Notes: generated by a model not told the origin, from the sequence alone. Positions 11,799 to 25,924 are shown, counted from the stretch's first letter. The stretch is 64,000 bases of DNA from Pegea sp. RAD2-039 (GCA_034620365.1 JAQGEQ010000351.1:124001-188000); one strand, 5' to 3'. Translations and numbers: made by a program.

Positions 11799-14700
11799 TT
11801 ACGTCACAGATCGCACAAAGTTGCTGAGGATTTGCATCGCGATGGAATAGTCGTTGTTAGCGACGACCAGGGCGCGATTGACATCCTGGAACGAGTATCC
11901 GAGGTCCATAAGACGCGCGATGTTTTCATCCATCAGAAGATGACTGGAATCGCGAGAAGGGACCGGAGGGGGCTGTGATAGGGTCGACTTTGGGGGTCTG
12001 GGCGGGGGCACCGCTAATTCAGGTTCTGGAAAGCTTTTAACGATTCTTGGGGGTACTTGGGGTCCCGGGCTGGTCGCGCTTGAGGTTCCCATACCGCGTT
12101 GGCGAGTTGATGACGTAGTAGAGGGGTTGGAAGAGGCTGAAGTGATTCGAGGGGGCACTTGGGGGGCTGCTGGGGGTACTGTAGGGGGCGGGGGAATCTT
12201 TGAGTGGGTCCTAAGATAAATTAAGGAATAAAAAAAGTTTTTGGGGCGTTTGGGGCACTTACTTGTTAGTTACAATCCAATCGTAGTCACTGGGAGTCCG
12301 ATGACGTCGATTTGATGACGTAGGAGCTTCGGCAAGAGGAGGATCTTCATCAGCAAAGTCGTAGACAAGGTCTGAGCTCCGTGAAGTTTGCTCACTAGAT
12401 GGCGTTGTCTGATGATAAAAAAAAAGGTGAAAAGGAAGTTTTGGAGGAATTTAGAGGGACTTTTTGGGGCGATTTTCGGATCTCAAAAGCTCTACGATTA
12501 TCAGGAGAAGACTTCATTCGATTAGAATCTAAAAAAAATCATGATTCAAAAAGACACGAAAAAAGGCGTCTGAGTTACATGTGGTCCGCTCGTCGAGGAC
12601 GTTTGAGATGGGTCGTTGCCTTGGTGATGGCGTTGGACTGCCTCTCATTGGTACTGAAAGTTCTAGCTGAAAGAAACGAAAGATTTGAAAGATTTAGAAG
12701 ATGATTGACAGAGAGCTTACTGAAAGGGTTTTCTTCGAGTTGTCGTGCTCCAAACTTCTGTTGAAAAACAAAATGATCACGTCACAATCGCGTGATGTCA
12801 CGCGAACTAACTTACTTAAAGCTTGGACGGGCAGAGGACCCCAATTGAAGGGTATGAGGAGGACGAGGAGGAACGATTGGAGTTGGTGTTCGTGAACTCT
12901 ATAAAAAAATTTTGTAAATGATGAAAAGATCAAAAAGATCTTACTTCTGATGAGGAGGAGTGTGGAAGAGGTGGTTCTCGTCTCGGCATGTTAGGAGAAT
13001 TGACTTCATTGGTTCCATTACTACCAAACACATTCAAGCGGGACAACACTGATGATGATGACGTCACGCTTGATTGAACACAATCCACATTTTTCTGAGA
13101 TAAAATAAAGTGAAGAATGGTTTTTTTTTTACATTGGAACTTACTGCAAACGCGTATGTACTGCCGCTAGTTTCAGGCGTTTGTTCTGTTGCGTTTTCAG
13201 GTGCCAGGGTCTTCTTCCTGTTATCATGATATTTGTAAGGCCAATCATATTCGATTTGTTGCTACGTACTTTGGTGCTGAGACAATGACGTCAACACCGC
13301 TCGCGTCATTTACGTTATCACAATCAATGTTGGTATCTGTTGTAGTTGTGGCCCGTTTGTAGGGTTCAATCACCACCGTTTCAGTCCCCTTAATCTCACA
13401 TCTACACCAGGGACACGTGTTGTCGGTTCCCTAGCAACAGAAATCGCAATTTAAGAAGCTAAAATAACTCTGAAATTTGCTGAGTGGTCACGTGATAAGT
13501 TGACAATGGGTTAAAAATAGATTTGGTTATGAGAAAAAGGTTCACCTGCCAGGACTCTAAACACTCCTTACAGATCAGATGACCACAAGGCTCAATTTTC
13601 ATGTCCTTATTACGGACTGCACATATCTTACACAATTGAAAAGTGGACCCCATCTCACAATAGAGCTCATACTGCTCCTGAGATACTTGGATGTGGTTCT
13701 CTTCATCTGTAGAGTGCTCTAACAAGGAGGTAAGATCCGGATTGACGTCCAAACCATCCGGGAACAAATAACTGTAGATAAGAAGATGAAGATGACACGA
13801 AGAGTGAGATGTCTTCCACTTACAATCTTTCTTTATTTCCATCTATTAGAGCTTGACAAAGAGACTTATTTTGAGGGATGGTTTGTAGTATTTGTCCTTC
13901 TAAAGTCACATAACCCACAGCCCATTGACCTAGTCGCGTGCAACTTAAGCGGAAAATGTAACTGAAATTGAAACAACAAAAGGCTGATGACAGGAGTTTG
14001 AATCATCGGATTATGATGAGATGTTTCAAACTTTTCTGTCTACCTTCCTGGCTTCGCGATATATTTTTGAAGTCGTAGCTTCACTTCGTCATATGTTAAA
14101 AAGGCCATATAACCAGGATGAGTGACTGCCAGCATGTTCCAGTTACGCAGCAAAGTTGACCAAGGCTTTAAAAACAAGGAAATCAAAGTTGTTGTCAAGT
14201 ACAGGTTGAAGGAAGGAACCTGGAAAAGCCTGCTGAAGACGTCAAACTCAAAATTTGAGATATAATCGTTGCAAACGAGGTCGATTGTGGTTTTCAAAGC
14301 AATACTTTCAAGGCTGGAAGAGATATGATGAACTTTTTGTAGCTCTTGTCGGAATGTCTTCCAAGATACAACAGTTCTAAAGATGAAAACAATGATCAAC
14401 TGACCAATCAATGGCAGGCAAAGCTACTTTGTGCCAAAAGTGTTCCGCCAAAATTGGGCTGCATCACTTTTTGTGATTCGGTATTCATCACCAATAAACT
14501 TGCCGCTTGGAAATTCTGCTTTCAGTTCAGCAAGCATGTGACTGAATACTAAAGAGAGTTTAGTAAGCTGTCTTCTATTTAATGATGATTCGTCAAAAAT
14601 TCGTCCATCTTTAAACAATTTGATCGTCTAGAAGAAAATTGTGTCATCGAAAGTGAAAGAAATAAAATCAAATTTTACTTCTTTGCATTTTTTGATTAAA

Positions 14701-15304
14701 TTATCCAAAAATAAATGGAAATATTCACATTCATTTAAACTTTGCATATTATCTTCATATCTACAATAAAAAAAAAGATAAATTATTAGCTAAAAGAATA
14801 TTTTCATTAAACAAATTTAAACAATATCAAAAAAGTATTTTAAATCAGGAAGTTAAACTCGTCAACAACTAACTTTCCTAGGATGGTTCTGAGATGGTTA
14901 TAAGTGTCTGGTAAAATGTCTAGGATATAAGGGGGACTATTCTTCAAATTCATCTTGGATTGTTGACAAAGTTTTGCGACCTTGAAGACAACAACACTTT
15001 ATTCAAATCTTTGAAGTTTTACTAGATCTTCACCTTGTCCATGAGTTTTGAAGATTTGTCAATATACTTCTTATCAATAGCTATTCGTTGATTCGCGGAG
15101 ACATTAGGCTCATGCAATCTGCATATAATTCTAAATGAAATTTGTTGTTATAAGTAATCAACTAAAATATGAAGTTTAACAAAAAGTTTCATCATTTTTT
15201 TGCAGTTTGAAAATTTTATTTATAAATAAATATTAAAATAATAAATGAATGAAAAGTCACCCTAGTCTGCTGAAAAAGTTGTATCCTGATCTAGATTGAT
15301 GCAT
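11799..15304 (-). CDS. CBL: E3 ubiquitin ligase CBL (c-Cbl/Cbl-b type)
   Basis: RING E3 ligase that binds phosphotyrosine on activated receptor kinases and ubiquitinates them. About 766 aa. Order: TKB four-helix domain ([35 protein letters not shown]), EF-hand, SH2-like region ([10 protein letters not shown]), linker ([18 protein letters not shown]), RING ([25 protein letters not shown]), proline-rich tail (VPPPRPPKS) and C-terminal UBA ([18 protein letters not shown]). Exons, read down the minus strand: 15304-15261, 15130-15034, 14980-14874, 14760-14679, 14627-14428, 14376-14220, 14165-14044, 13961-13824, 13771-13546, 13430-13270, 13217-13145, 13094-12945, 12898-12816, 12757-12721, 12666-12601, 12408-12263, 12210-11799. 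The donor at 12600 (GTCCTC) is weak and chosen for phase. The 44-nt first exon is less certain than the rest. Confidence 0.93.
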
Positions 15305-18300
15305 ATTGTAAATGAAAAAAAAAAACAAATTTTATAAAGATAAATTACAGATTCCCATAACTCTAGAAACATCAAAATTAATTTATCTATTTTCAATGAT
15401 ATAATTACAAAAGCTATTTAAACAATTCAAACATCATATGAATTGACTTTCAAGGTGTCCTATGTACACTTTTAAGGTTAAATATAATTCTAGGTCTATA
15501 TAAGAGGTTTAAATAAGAATAATCGATTGTTGATAAGTTTTATAAATTTTATAGATTTTTAGGAGTAAAAAATGTGTTAGAATTGAATTAAAGAACTTAG
15601 ATAAAAAGCAAAACTTGAAAATGAGACAAAAAGATTTTTTCAAACTATTTTAAAAGATCTTTTTATCTACAATATAAATAAACAAATATAAACAACAGTT
15701 AAGTATTTATCAGTTAAAAACAATAAAATGAATGAAACATTAAAATAGTTTTAAAGATCATTAGATATAACTAAAATGTTTTTAAATTGTATTGTTTGCA
15801 AATGAGTTTTAATAAAATTATTAAATAAAATTGTTAACCAAGTAAAAAGTTTTTTTTTAAACTTGTTGAACATTATTTTTAAGCTAACCAAAGTATTAAA
15901 TACCAAAGTAATAATTTTGGACTTATTAAACAACATTTAGGATTTAAATAAGCAGCTGACAAATTTATTTCTTTATATAAGATGGTGAAATTTACATTCA
16001 AGCAGTTTTCAAAGATATGAAAAAACTAAAGTGCATTTAGTTGCTAAAAACAAAACTGTTTATGAAATAACAAACTAGAAATTTATGTAATAATTTATTC
16101 TTTTTATGATCAAAATTAGAATTTCAATCATTTGTATTTAAAGTTTTCAAAGAATTATTATTTAAATAGTGACATAATTTCATGCAATTACTATAGAAGT
16201 TAACTTTCATTTTTTTTCAAATTCTATTAAGCTAAAATTAATGTTGAAACGTTATTATCTACAAATCTAATTATCGTTAAATAAATTATCGATTTAATGG
16301 TAGAAAAATATAGAAATGATAATTTTGTAAAGTATATAAAATATTTTCGTGATCTATATATAAAAATTACAATTTATCTTAGTAACTACAGCTAAAATAA
16401 CATGAAAATTGTAAGCGAAATATGAGGACTTAAGCTAACAAGTACTACGAGCATCATACACAAATGTTCATTAATAAAATAAACTTGTCTTAGCACTAAG
16501 ATAAACCTACTTATTTGTTGCTTTATTTGGTGATTTCGCCCATAAATAAATACTTTTACAATGAGGTCAATATCATTAGACCATCAGCTGATTAAGTAAT
16601 CTAAAAGTAAAATAAAACAAAACAACAGTACTTAAGCAATTCTGCCATGTCAGGCAATTTAAATCTTCAGAGAGAACGATTACTTTTGAAGTCAATTTTT
16701 GCTTATAAACTTTTTCTCACAAACTCATTTGTATCTATTGTCTCAATTGTTGACCTACTAAAGCTTATGAAGATCTTTACGACATTTTACAAACTTGAAA
16801 CTTGTAAAGTTAAACTAACTTCAATTTTATTATAATAAGGAATGAAAAATTCTGTTAGAAAGAAAAAGGTTCAACTTTTTTGTATAACAATTTTTTTATT
16901 ACATTCAAGCGAACATTTTTATTTTAATTCTTGTAATTTTATTCTATAATAGCACTAAATGAAACCAGCTGTTGAAGTGCATTAGTCCTTAGTTGTAGCC
17001 AAACAAAAATTGCAAAGCTTCTAAGACTGTTTCTCTCCCTAAAATACTTATCAAGTTTGAGATAGCTATAATACTAAAAACGATAAATCAAGTTAAAAAG
17101 TAGTTTTACACTATCAGAAAACTTAACAGCTCTAAAGAGTCTTAAAAACAATCAGATTCATAAAAAAGTAAGGTTTCGATAATTTTTAAGCAAAAATATA
17201 GTTGAAAAATGATTTATGAAGATAATTGTAAAAGAAAGCACTTATAAAGTAAATAAGACTTTTCAAAGAAATGCAGAATGTTGAGCTTTATTATAAAGCA
17301 AGGTTAAGAAGCAAAACGAAATACAACATTCATATTTCATAATGTTAATTTTCATTTTTATACGTAATAATACTCCATATAATAACTTTACGATTAATTT
17401 TCTATTTGTTGAATATAGTAAACAATTTGAAAACTTCACCATAACTTTACTGCATCAAAATGTATTCATTTTACAAATGTTAAATTTTTCTACGAATAGT
17501 GTATGTTAACTTTTATCAAATTCAACTACATATGAAAAATAAAGTGATAAATACTTAAAAACTTATCGTTTGTTTCATTAACTTTGTAATAGTAATGTCG
17601 AATTTTTTTATAAAGCAATCTTACTAAATAGATAACTTTATGATCAGGCCATTTGTAAGGCTATAATAAGAAGAATATTGACGTTTATTAAGCAATAATA
17701 TTTAGATTACAAAATAATAGTAATAAGATTTTATGAAAAAGTTTTTTCAAATCTTAGAGTCTTAAATGATAAACAATTTTATAGAATACAGATTGTTTAT
17801 TTAGTTTAAATAATTCTATTACAAATTATGAGTCAAATTCTTAAATCTTGTTCAGCCTTTAATTTTAAGCGTCTCGTCGTAGGGACTTACCCAATATTCC
17901 ATACAGATACCCTATTTTTTAAATTGTTAAACCAACCAACATTTAAAATATTAAACTTATAACAGCATATAATTAAGAAAAATTTGCTTGTAGCTAGTAT
18001 TTCCAAATGAATTGTTTTAATTTTTACTCTTAATCAATAAATATTAAGTTAAACCAGTTTTTAATAAACTTGATAAAAAATGTATTAATAATAATATGTA
18101 ATATTCTTTGAAAGTATTTTTTTGTTTGTTTGTGTAGCTTCATTTTTTAAAACATTTAATAGTTTTAAAAGTTAATTTTAGTTAATTTTTTTAACTGAAT
18201 TTTGTTTAAAAGTATCTCAAAAATTTAAAGACAACTTTATTTACAAATATCTTCATTATCTATTTGTCTATTTTTAATTTATTAGAATTTAAAAACATGA

Positions 18301-18430
18301 ATTTTATTCAAAGTTGTAAGAGTTCAAACTATTATTTGGTTTTCTCCAATTTTTTCTCCAATTTCAAATTTATTTTTTGTAGTTAATTATTTCTTTAAAG
18401 TATTTTTAGGGAAATTATTAGTACTTTATA
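15305..18430. other. 3.1-kb AT-rich desert
   Basis: Between the divergent CBL and NRDE2 genes. No recognisable protein or RNA gene. The only longer plus frame (16647-16835) has no family resemblance and AT-driven composition. Not a single GACGTCA core was seen here, in contrast to gene-rich stretches. Confidence 0.6.
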
Positions 18431-21400
18431 ATGAGTCTATTTCCATCTGTAAAACAAGTTACAAAAAAGGATGAAAACCAAGGTAAGATTTATTCTAATG
18501 TTTTAAGTTCAAGAATAATCAATTATACTATCAATAACAGTATTAATTAGAAAAATTATTTTTCAAAACTTATGAAATATTTTATCTTTGTTTTAAAGAA
18601 GAAACTAAAGATGATAGCTGGTTGACAAACAACAGTTTTGGTGCTGCTTCTTCAAGCTTTTTAAAATATTCAAAATATCACAGTCAAGAAGATGATATAT
18701 CTAAAAGTAACAACTTTATTACTGATTAATGAATTATTGTTTTCTTAATTATTGCTCATATTTAAACAAATTGATAATGAAATTATGTTATTGCTTACTA
18801 GTTTCAATTTCAAATAAACTAATTTTGAGGTGAAATATAAGTTTAGAAAATAATTGTTTTGAAATTTCTAAACATCTAATTTCTTTAACTTTGATCCAAA
18901 CTTCAGATAAAAGCTTTGAGGAGGTTTTTCAGTTAGCATATCAAAAAAGAGAGATACCAATGCAAACAAACCAGCTGATAGGTGATTGTTATATCTGTTT
19001 ACAGATTCTTACTAAACATTTGTCATACAACAGAAAGTGATACAGAAAGCTCTTCAGATAATTCATCTAAAGAAGATCTTCCTAAAAAGATACCACAAGT
19101 GACATCATCAGTAAGATCAAGTCAAGATCTTTATTTCATTGACAAAAAAGGAGATAAAAATTTTTTTTATTTCTCACGACCTTTTAATTGTAAACCTCCC
19201 AGGTGAGATCTTCATCAAACGATCTCAATTTGACCCAAAAAGTCTTAGGTATCGGAGGATCACGACTCAGTGTCTAGGACTTCCTAAACATCTTATGATT
19301 GAGTTTAAGAAGAAGAAGAAGAAAAGGAGAAGATATGAAACATCATTAGATCGCTACTTCCATTTACAAGATGAAGACATGCAAGTAAGATTCAAGTGAT
19401 CTCTAATCTTGGATGCTGATCTTTCATTATAGAAGGAGGATGAAGAAAGATCAAATGAAGTAAAAAGATTAAATGAGACCTTAGGATCAAATCCGGAAGA
19501 TATCGACTCATGGATGAAGTTAGTTGATCTTCAAGATCAAGGTAAGTCCTCCTTGATCCTCATCCAACTTCAATCTTCCTGGTTTCAGATCGATCTTGTC
19601 GGAATAAGACCTTCATTGCGGAAAAGAAGATCTCAATCCTAGACAGAGCGATCGAAGAGAACAATAAAGTGATCTCGTTGAAGTTGAAGAAGCTACAGAT
19701 CATGGGTCGGTTCCCCTGGATCCTTATATTAGTTCTAATTAGTCCATTTCACAGATTCTGTGGCGAAAGGGACAGAGCGTGATTGGGAAAACCTGGCCTT
19801 CTACCATTCTGATTCGATCGAAGCTTGGACTGCTTACATCGACCACATCAAGGTCAGGAACGCACTTGCTGTCCACGTGTTTACTAACACCGCTATCCTA
19901 GACTAACCACCAGTTCACTGTGCGTAAAGTACTAAACATCTACGCTAAGTGTTTTGAATCGATGACGTCACACGCGCGATTAGCCGAGCAGAAATTGTCC
20001 CAATTGTTGAGTCCATCTGTGTTTGAGGACCGGAAAATAGAGATGTTTGGACAAATGGTCCATTTCTTGCTAGAAGCTGGTCACGATGAAAAATGCTTTG
20101 TTTTGCTTGGTCTGATGGTCGAAATCAATGTGGTGATGATGACACGCGGTGACGCTGATATTGATGATGTCAGAGGCTTCTGTGATGAGGGAATTCCCCT
20201 GATTGGCGAGCCTGATGCAAAAGGTGACGAAAATGGCCGTTTTTAGTTTTGGTGTTGAATTTGATGTTTTTAGGATTTGAGTCTTGGCTTAAGAAGTATG
20301 AGAAAGGAGGTTGGAAAGATCAGGAAGATCCTGTGGATGAAGATGAGGAAGAAGATGAGGATGTTGATGAAGAGAAATCAGAAGCTGAGAATTGGTTGGA
20401 TTTGGAGTTGATCAGATCTTACAGGTAGAAAAGATAAGAAAATGATCCCGATAACCTTTGCTCTTTTCAGGCATTTTCTTCCCTGGAGATCTTCAGAAGA
20501 TTGTGAAGATCCAAAGAGAAAGGTTTGCGCGAGCGTTTCTGACGTCATCATCTCAAGTTTCATCTCTTTAGGTGACTTTTGATCAAATCCGTAAACTACT
20601 CTTCTTTGTGACGTCAGCAAAGAGCAAAATTGCGTTAGTCCTTCTCTACCTCCGTTTCATGGGATTCGAACCTCAGGTATGATCTCGGGATAGCGACTTG
20701 GATTTCATTTTTAACTTTTCAGCATCGAGATGGAAGCAGATTCCATTTCCTGCATCCCTGCCACATCCTGCATCCTTGCTACAACTTCAGCTTCCGTTTT
20801 ATCACCTCTTCATCTATTTGTGATCTTAAAAGATGTCTTCATCGTTCTCATCTTTCAAACACTCGTCATCAAATCATCACAAGGTTCTTCCACCTTCTCA
20901 TTCATATCTCAAGATCTGATCCTCATCTCTTCTCCCAAATCTCCATGCTACATCTCGATTATCGGATCTCTTGCATCCAATCATCAAAGAGCGATTCAGT
21001 AAAGCGTAAATCTGGCAAAAAAGCGCGAAGTATCGCGAAGCGATCCCTTCAAATCCAACCAGACAATATCGAGCTGTGGTTGAGGCTGGCCCAGATCGAG
21101 TACGAGTGTGGCAGACTCGAGGACGGACGCAAAGTGGTCACCAACTCTCTAGTCATGTTGCCACATTGCTGCCTGCGGACTGCGTCCTCTTTTGCGATGT
21201 TTGCGTGGAAAAAAGACCCTGAAAGAGTGAAGAGGATCTTGGTGGGATTGGGTGATGGAAAAAAGTTTGAGTTTTATTTGAAGGATTCCACAAAAGTGTC
21301 GAGTTCTGTTGTTTTGAAGTCGAGTCGTTGGTTGGTGAAGAAATGCGACGATTTGATTGGTTGCTATGAAAAGGTTAGTTGTTTAGATGGTTGATTGGTT

Positions 21401-22263
21401 TCAGATCTGGTTGTTGATAGATGGTGACGAGTGGAGGTGATATGAAAGAATTTGGACAGTGGTTGGTTTGTGCTCTCGTAAATGGGTTCTTAATATCCTC
21501 ATCAATTGAAAAAGATCTGGCTCCTGCTCTTCAGAAGATCAAATCTCTTCATTCACAAAGTACTTGCTTAAATCTTTAGATCCTAATCTGATCTTCATCA
21601 TCTTCAGATTACATCCAAGCTACAAATGATCTTAAAATGATTCAAACGCTTCTTGTGGATTTAAAAGAGTCCCTGGTAACGGAAGACTCTTACAAGAAGA
21701 CCAAATCCCAAATAGAGTTCCAGGAAGCGGTTCTCAACGGACTTGGATTCTTTCCGGCTTCCTCAGTATTCGCTACCCGCCTTTGTGAGGCAAGTAAGAT
21801 TCCAAAATCTTTTCAGAAATTCAAATTTAATCTCGAACAGATGAAAGCAAGAAGCGCCATCTCGTGGCATACACTAAACTACTTCGACATCCACTCACTA
21901 CCGCCCGCTAGTGGTGAGCAGATGAAGAACCTCGTGATTCGGTTTGTCATCTTTACAATGAAATGTGAAATGAGTCGGAACGAAAGAAGATCACCGTATC
22001 GACTCATCAACGTTATCGAAAAAGGTCTTAAACAACACCCGCATTCGATCCTCCTGTGGAGGATGCTCTTAAAGAATCATCCCCACCCAGAAAGAGTCTT
22101 TCCAAGAGCTCTTGCTGCGTGTCCCTGGTCTAAAGAGATCGCATTGGATTGTGTCCGAGTTCATCCGGAGTCAGTTGAGGAAGTCATCAAACAGATGAAG
22201 GAAGGAGGAATCAGGATTAGGACTCCTCTAGAGGAGGTCCGGCTCCTTTTATCTTTATGTTGA
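18431..22263 (+). CDS. NRDE2: NRDE-2 nuclear exosome / nuclear RNAi regulator
   Basis: Nuclear RNA-surveillance factor known to bind the exosome-linked helicase MTR4, with HAT/TPR-like helical repeats. About 975 aa. N-terminus MSLFPSVKQ, then an acidic/Ser-rich and Lys-rich region (K6 R3 run), then W-motif helices (DSWMKLVDLQDQ, LDRAIEENN, WLKKYEKGGW, LPWRSSEDCEDPKRKVTFDQ) and the family C-terminus (LLWRMLLKN; ACPWSKEIALDCV; IRTPLEEVRLLL). Exons: 18431-18482, 18599-18706, 18907-18981, 19034-19202, 19249-19384, 19433-19541, 19589-19705, 19755-19852, 19914-20223, 20274-20424, 20471-20522, 20572-20676, 20723-21373, 21421-21559, 21608-22263. The first three introns are long and AT-rich; the later ones are about 47-62 bp. 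The centre of exon 13 is weakly conserved. Confidence 0.92.
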
Positions 22264-22272
22264 TTTTATGTG

Positions 22273-22278
22273 AATAAA
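22273..22278 (+). promoter_or_regulatory. Poly(A) signal of NRDE2
   Basis: AATAAA 10 bases after the stop, so the 3' UTR is very short. Confidence 0.65.
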
Positions 22279-22333
22279 ACTTTTGTTGTTCTAACATCTC
22301 ACTCTACAAAGTCGCATCAGTCGAGAAACGAGG

Positions 22334-22339
22334 TTTATT
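22334..22339 (-). promoter_or_regulatory. Poly(A) signal of CARS1
   Basis: AATAAA on the minus strand (TTTATT on plus), 69 bases past the CARS1 stop. The two convergent 3' ends are squeezed into 144 bp. Confidence 0.6.
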
Positions 22340-22407
22340 AACGAGCCACCAGAAAGTAGAAAACATAAAATATTTAATATTTCAAGTAGTCCTCAGCAGC
22401 AGTAATC

Positions 22408-25400
22408 TCATTCCTGTTCCTTCAAATACTCTTCATGAGATTTCTTTCTTGCATCAAATAGTTTCTTCAACTTCTTGGTAAGTCCCTTACTGATCTCTTT
22501 TCCATCAACATCATGTGTAGGAAGACCCTTCGAACATAAACTCATATTTGATCTCAGATGATTTGATTAAATCACAAGATGTGTTTGAAGTTGATACTTA
22601 CTTGTTCATCAAATTTCGAGTACTTGTCAGTCATTTGAAGGAACATTTGTTGAGGGGGTTGACGTCTTTGTGCTTCTTTTTCTTGTTTTTTCTTTTCAGC
22701 TGCTTCTTTAGCAGCAATTTTTTTTAATCTTTTTTCCTCCTCAATCTGTAAAATGAGTAAATTTTCAATCTTCTGATATTAGATAAACTTCTCAGCTCTT
22801 CTCAACTAGCTTCCTCAATCTTACGCTCTTTCGGATGGGACTCATCTTCCTCAACACAAATGTTATCAACAAAAATATTTTTCAAATTTGATGACATTTG
22901 ATTTGATTTTGTATCTTACTGGGAGCGTTCACCAACAACAGCGGATGTCAGCGTGAAAATATTCTCTACTTTTTTGGGGATGTCTTTTGATCAAATCAAT
23001 TAAAATCAGGTTGATGTACTCTCCAAGCCCCAGTAAAGTATCTTAAGGAATCCAATAAATCCCTGGAGCACTTGATTTGAGGTTTTAGAGCCGCATTTAA
23101 GATCTGATCTTGGGAGACTTTACCTTCTTTTTCGCTTCCATTTCTTTCAGGAGTTGTTCTGGGTCCATAATCTTCACCACAGTTTTTGCTCCTTCCTTGT
23201 CTTCCAGACGAACTCCAAGATGAGGGAGGACCTCATCGCGAAGCTTATCGCATAGTTTCAAGATCGCGACATCTGTAAACAATCAAAAGGAGTTGAGATC
23301 AAATAGAGATCAGAAAGTTTGGATCACCTTTGCTTTCCAATCCAGCGTTGCGGATCTGTTCACGAAACGTCGAGAGCGCCTCTAAATAAGGCATCAAAGT
23401 AGCCTCTGTGTTTCCTCCGCTTATATTGACCGGAAAACCAATCACATCATCAGATTCGATGGTTCCAAACACCTAGCAACTAATCATAAGTGAAAAGAAC
23501 AACCAATCATAACCAACCTTCAACAACCAAGTCACATATTCAGCGATCTCCCGCAATAAGCAGGTATCGGGAGGGATCTGATCTGATGAAGATGAAAGGT
23601 AGTTGTTGACAGTTGAGACGAGCTGACGAATCTGGCTTAAAGCAGTTTTGGTGTCGATATTATCACAAAGCGCTTTATGAACATTTTGTTGCCTCATAAT
23701 GAACCTAAAATGAAAGATTTAGAAGATGAAGATCAGAAAGATTAGATCTCACTCTTCGGATAGTTTCATCTCTCTTGTGTCCCATTTTTGAAACTTATCA
23801 CTTCCTTGAGTCGATCGCTTTCGTATCGCGTCTTTTACAGTCAAAAAGAACTCCTGGGAGAAACCGGAAGATCAGAAGATGTTTTCAAATGATTTGTGGA
23901 TGATTACGTTGATGGACTTCTCGTATTGGACGGCATCTTGCATCGTGTTATCCGAATAGTCAAGTGTGTCTTTCCATGAATGAAGAAGGAACGCGAGACG
24001 CAGCTGACGCGATGTATTCTTCTTCAAGGCTTCCTGGTTACACAAATGATGACATGATGATGACGTAATGATGAAATCATACTTTGATTGTGATGAAGTT
24101 TTTGAGGGATTTCGACATTTTACATCCGGCAATTGTCAGATGTCCAGAATGGAGAAAAAACTTCACCCAAGAGTCATTATCGAAGAAAGCCTAAAACAAA
24201 TTCAACCATTTTCACATCCTCTTTTCGATGACGTCACTAACCTCTGATTGGGCGAGCTCGTTGTCATGGTGAGGGAATTTAAGGTCCACCCCTCCCGTGT
24301 GGATGTCCATTTCACTTCCTAGAATCGAACTAGCCATGGCCGAACACTCAATATGCCATCCTGGTCGACCCTATGACGTCATCACTGAAATTGAATGATG
24401 ACGTCACATCCCAACTACTGACCTTGCCCCAGGGCGAGTCCCAGGAAGGTTCTCCGGGTTTGGACGCTTTCCACAAAGCAAAGTCATTTGGAGATCTCTT
24501 TTCGTTGTCGGAAGAGACACTGAGCGATCCTGGGTAGAGCGGTTAAAAGACGCGGTTATGACGTCATAGAGGCACCTTCGCCTTCTTCCAGGGCTTTTCG
24601 GTCACCAACTGCTTCGGGGACCAGTTTGGCGTAGAAGTGGTTGCAGGTAGAATCAAATTTAGAAACCGCGAAGTAAACAGAGTTATTGGATTCATACGCA
24701 AAGCCGTTGTCGATGATTCGCGTCACAAACGCGACGATTTCCGGAACATATTCACTCACGCGTGTCAGGACAGTTGGTGGGAGGACCTGGATTAGATTTA
24801 GGGGTCAGATAAAGGTGGCTGAGATGAAGGACTGACATTTAAAGCTTCCATATCAGCAAAATATTCTTTTTCCCAGAATTGGGGCAGTGAGGTGAAAATG
24901 GAGTTGTCTTCAACAGTGCTTCCAAACTGAAATTATAAATTATTGAAATTGTGATCGGAAACACTGATTGAAAAAAGAACTTTTTTGTCAAGAAATAAAC
25001 AAAGAGCATCTTTGCAATCTTGCAATGTGTCTTCAATCGAATCTTTCGACATTTTTGGCTCGTTTTTCATCTTCTCAAGACTTGCTAAGGTCTTAAGATT
25101 CTGTTTTTCTAACATCTTCTTCTTGTCGAGATCAGTTGTTTCAGAAATCTTCTTTTGAAGAATCTGGAAAGGATTTATGAGTTGAATCAGTAAAATCAGT
25201 TCAAATCCAACCTGTTGAGCTAATTTGACATCATCAAATGACTTCTCTTGTTCTGCTTTCTTCAAGTAATTCTTGAACAAGTATTCCTGACGAGCTCGAA
25301 GAATGATCTTCAAAGATGAAAGAGTCAAGACGTGATCAAGATCAAAAGATCATCACCTTATCATCAATATCAGTGATGTTCATACAGAAGAGGATTTTGT

Positions 25401-25924
25401 ATCCAAAGTAATCTGACATCACCCTTCTGAGGATATCAAATGAGATATATGACCTGGCATGTCCCATATGGGAGGCATCATACACAGTTGGGCCACAACT
25501 GTACCATTTAACTTGTGGACCATTCTTAGGGACAAATATTTCCTGTTAAAAATAAATTTAGATTACTTTGAAAAAATTACCTTCAAAATGTCTTCATAAT
25601 TTGAATCAAAAAATAAAAAGTTGAAATAATAAACAAACCTTGGATCTTGTGAAACTATTATAAAGTTTAAGTTGAACATCATTAGGTAGATAGTTTTTCC
25701 AACTTGCTTTTATCTTTTGATCTATAAATATAAAATATGAAAATCTGGCGACAGTATGATGATAACCTACCATCTATAGTTTGCATATTTGAGAAATTGT
25801 TGGCTGATCCACAAATGAACCTGTCAAGTTGTTCTTGTACTTCTATAATATTTGATAAGATCTTTTGAGAAGACGAGGCTAATTTATTTATTGAAATTTC
25901 TAAACTACTTTTAGAATTATCCAT
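22408..25924 (-). CDS. CARS1: Cysteinyl-tRNA synthetase, cytoplasmic
   Basis: Class I synthetase charging tRNA-Cys, about 772 aa. An N-terminal extension of about 60 residues ([20 protein letters not shown]) precedes the catalytic domain. Visible motifs: zinc-ligand Cys in [17 protein letters not shown]-type [29 protein letters not shown] with zinc His residues, and the KMSKS loop ([11 protein letters not shown]). The C-terminus is Lys/Glu-rich with [19 protein letters not shown]. Exons: 25924-25771, 25721-25639, 25542-25357, 25307-25212, 25163-24981, 24926-24837, 24786-24576, 24529-24423, 24370-24242, 24190-24083, 24033-23908, 23853-23753, 23704-23518, 23472-23328, 23272-23124, 22745-22602, 22527-22408. 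The intron 22746-23123 is unusually long. Intron 24371-24422 is mostly two TGACGTCA copies. Confidence 0.95.

Noticed and set aside
12399..12933. Plus and minus open frames within the CBL locus (12399-12704, 12694-12933)
   Set aside because: They cross CBL exons and introns in other frames and show no family resemblance.
16647..16835. 62-aa plus frame in the CBL-NRDE2 desert
   Set aside because: AT-biased codons, no conserved motif and no splice partners.
20730..21002. Plus frame of 90 aa starting MEADSISCIPATSCIL
   Set aside because: Out of frame with NRDE2 exon 13, which continues uninterrupted through this region in another frame up to the conserved MLHLDYRIS segment.
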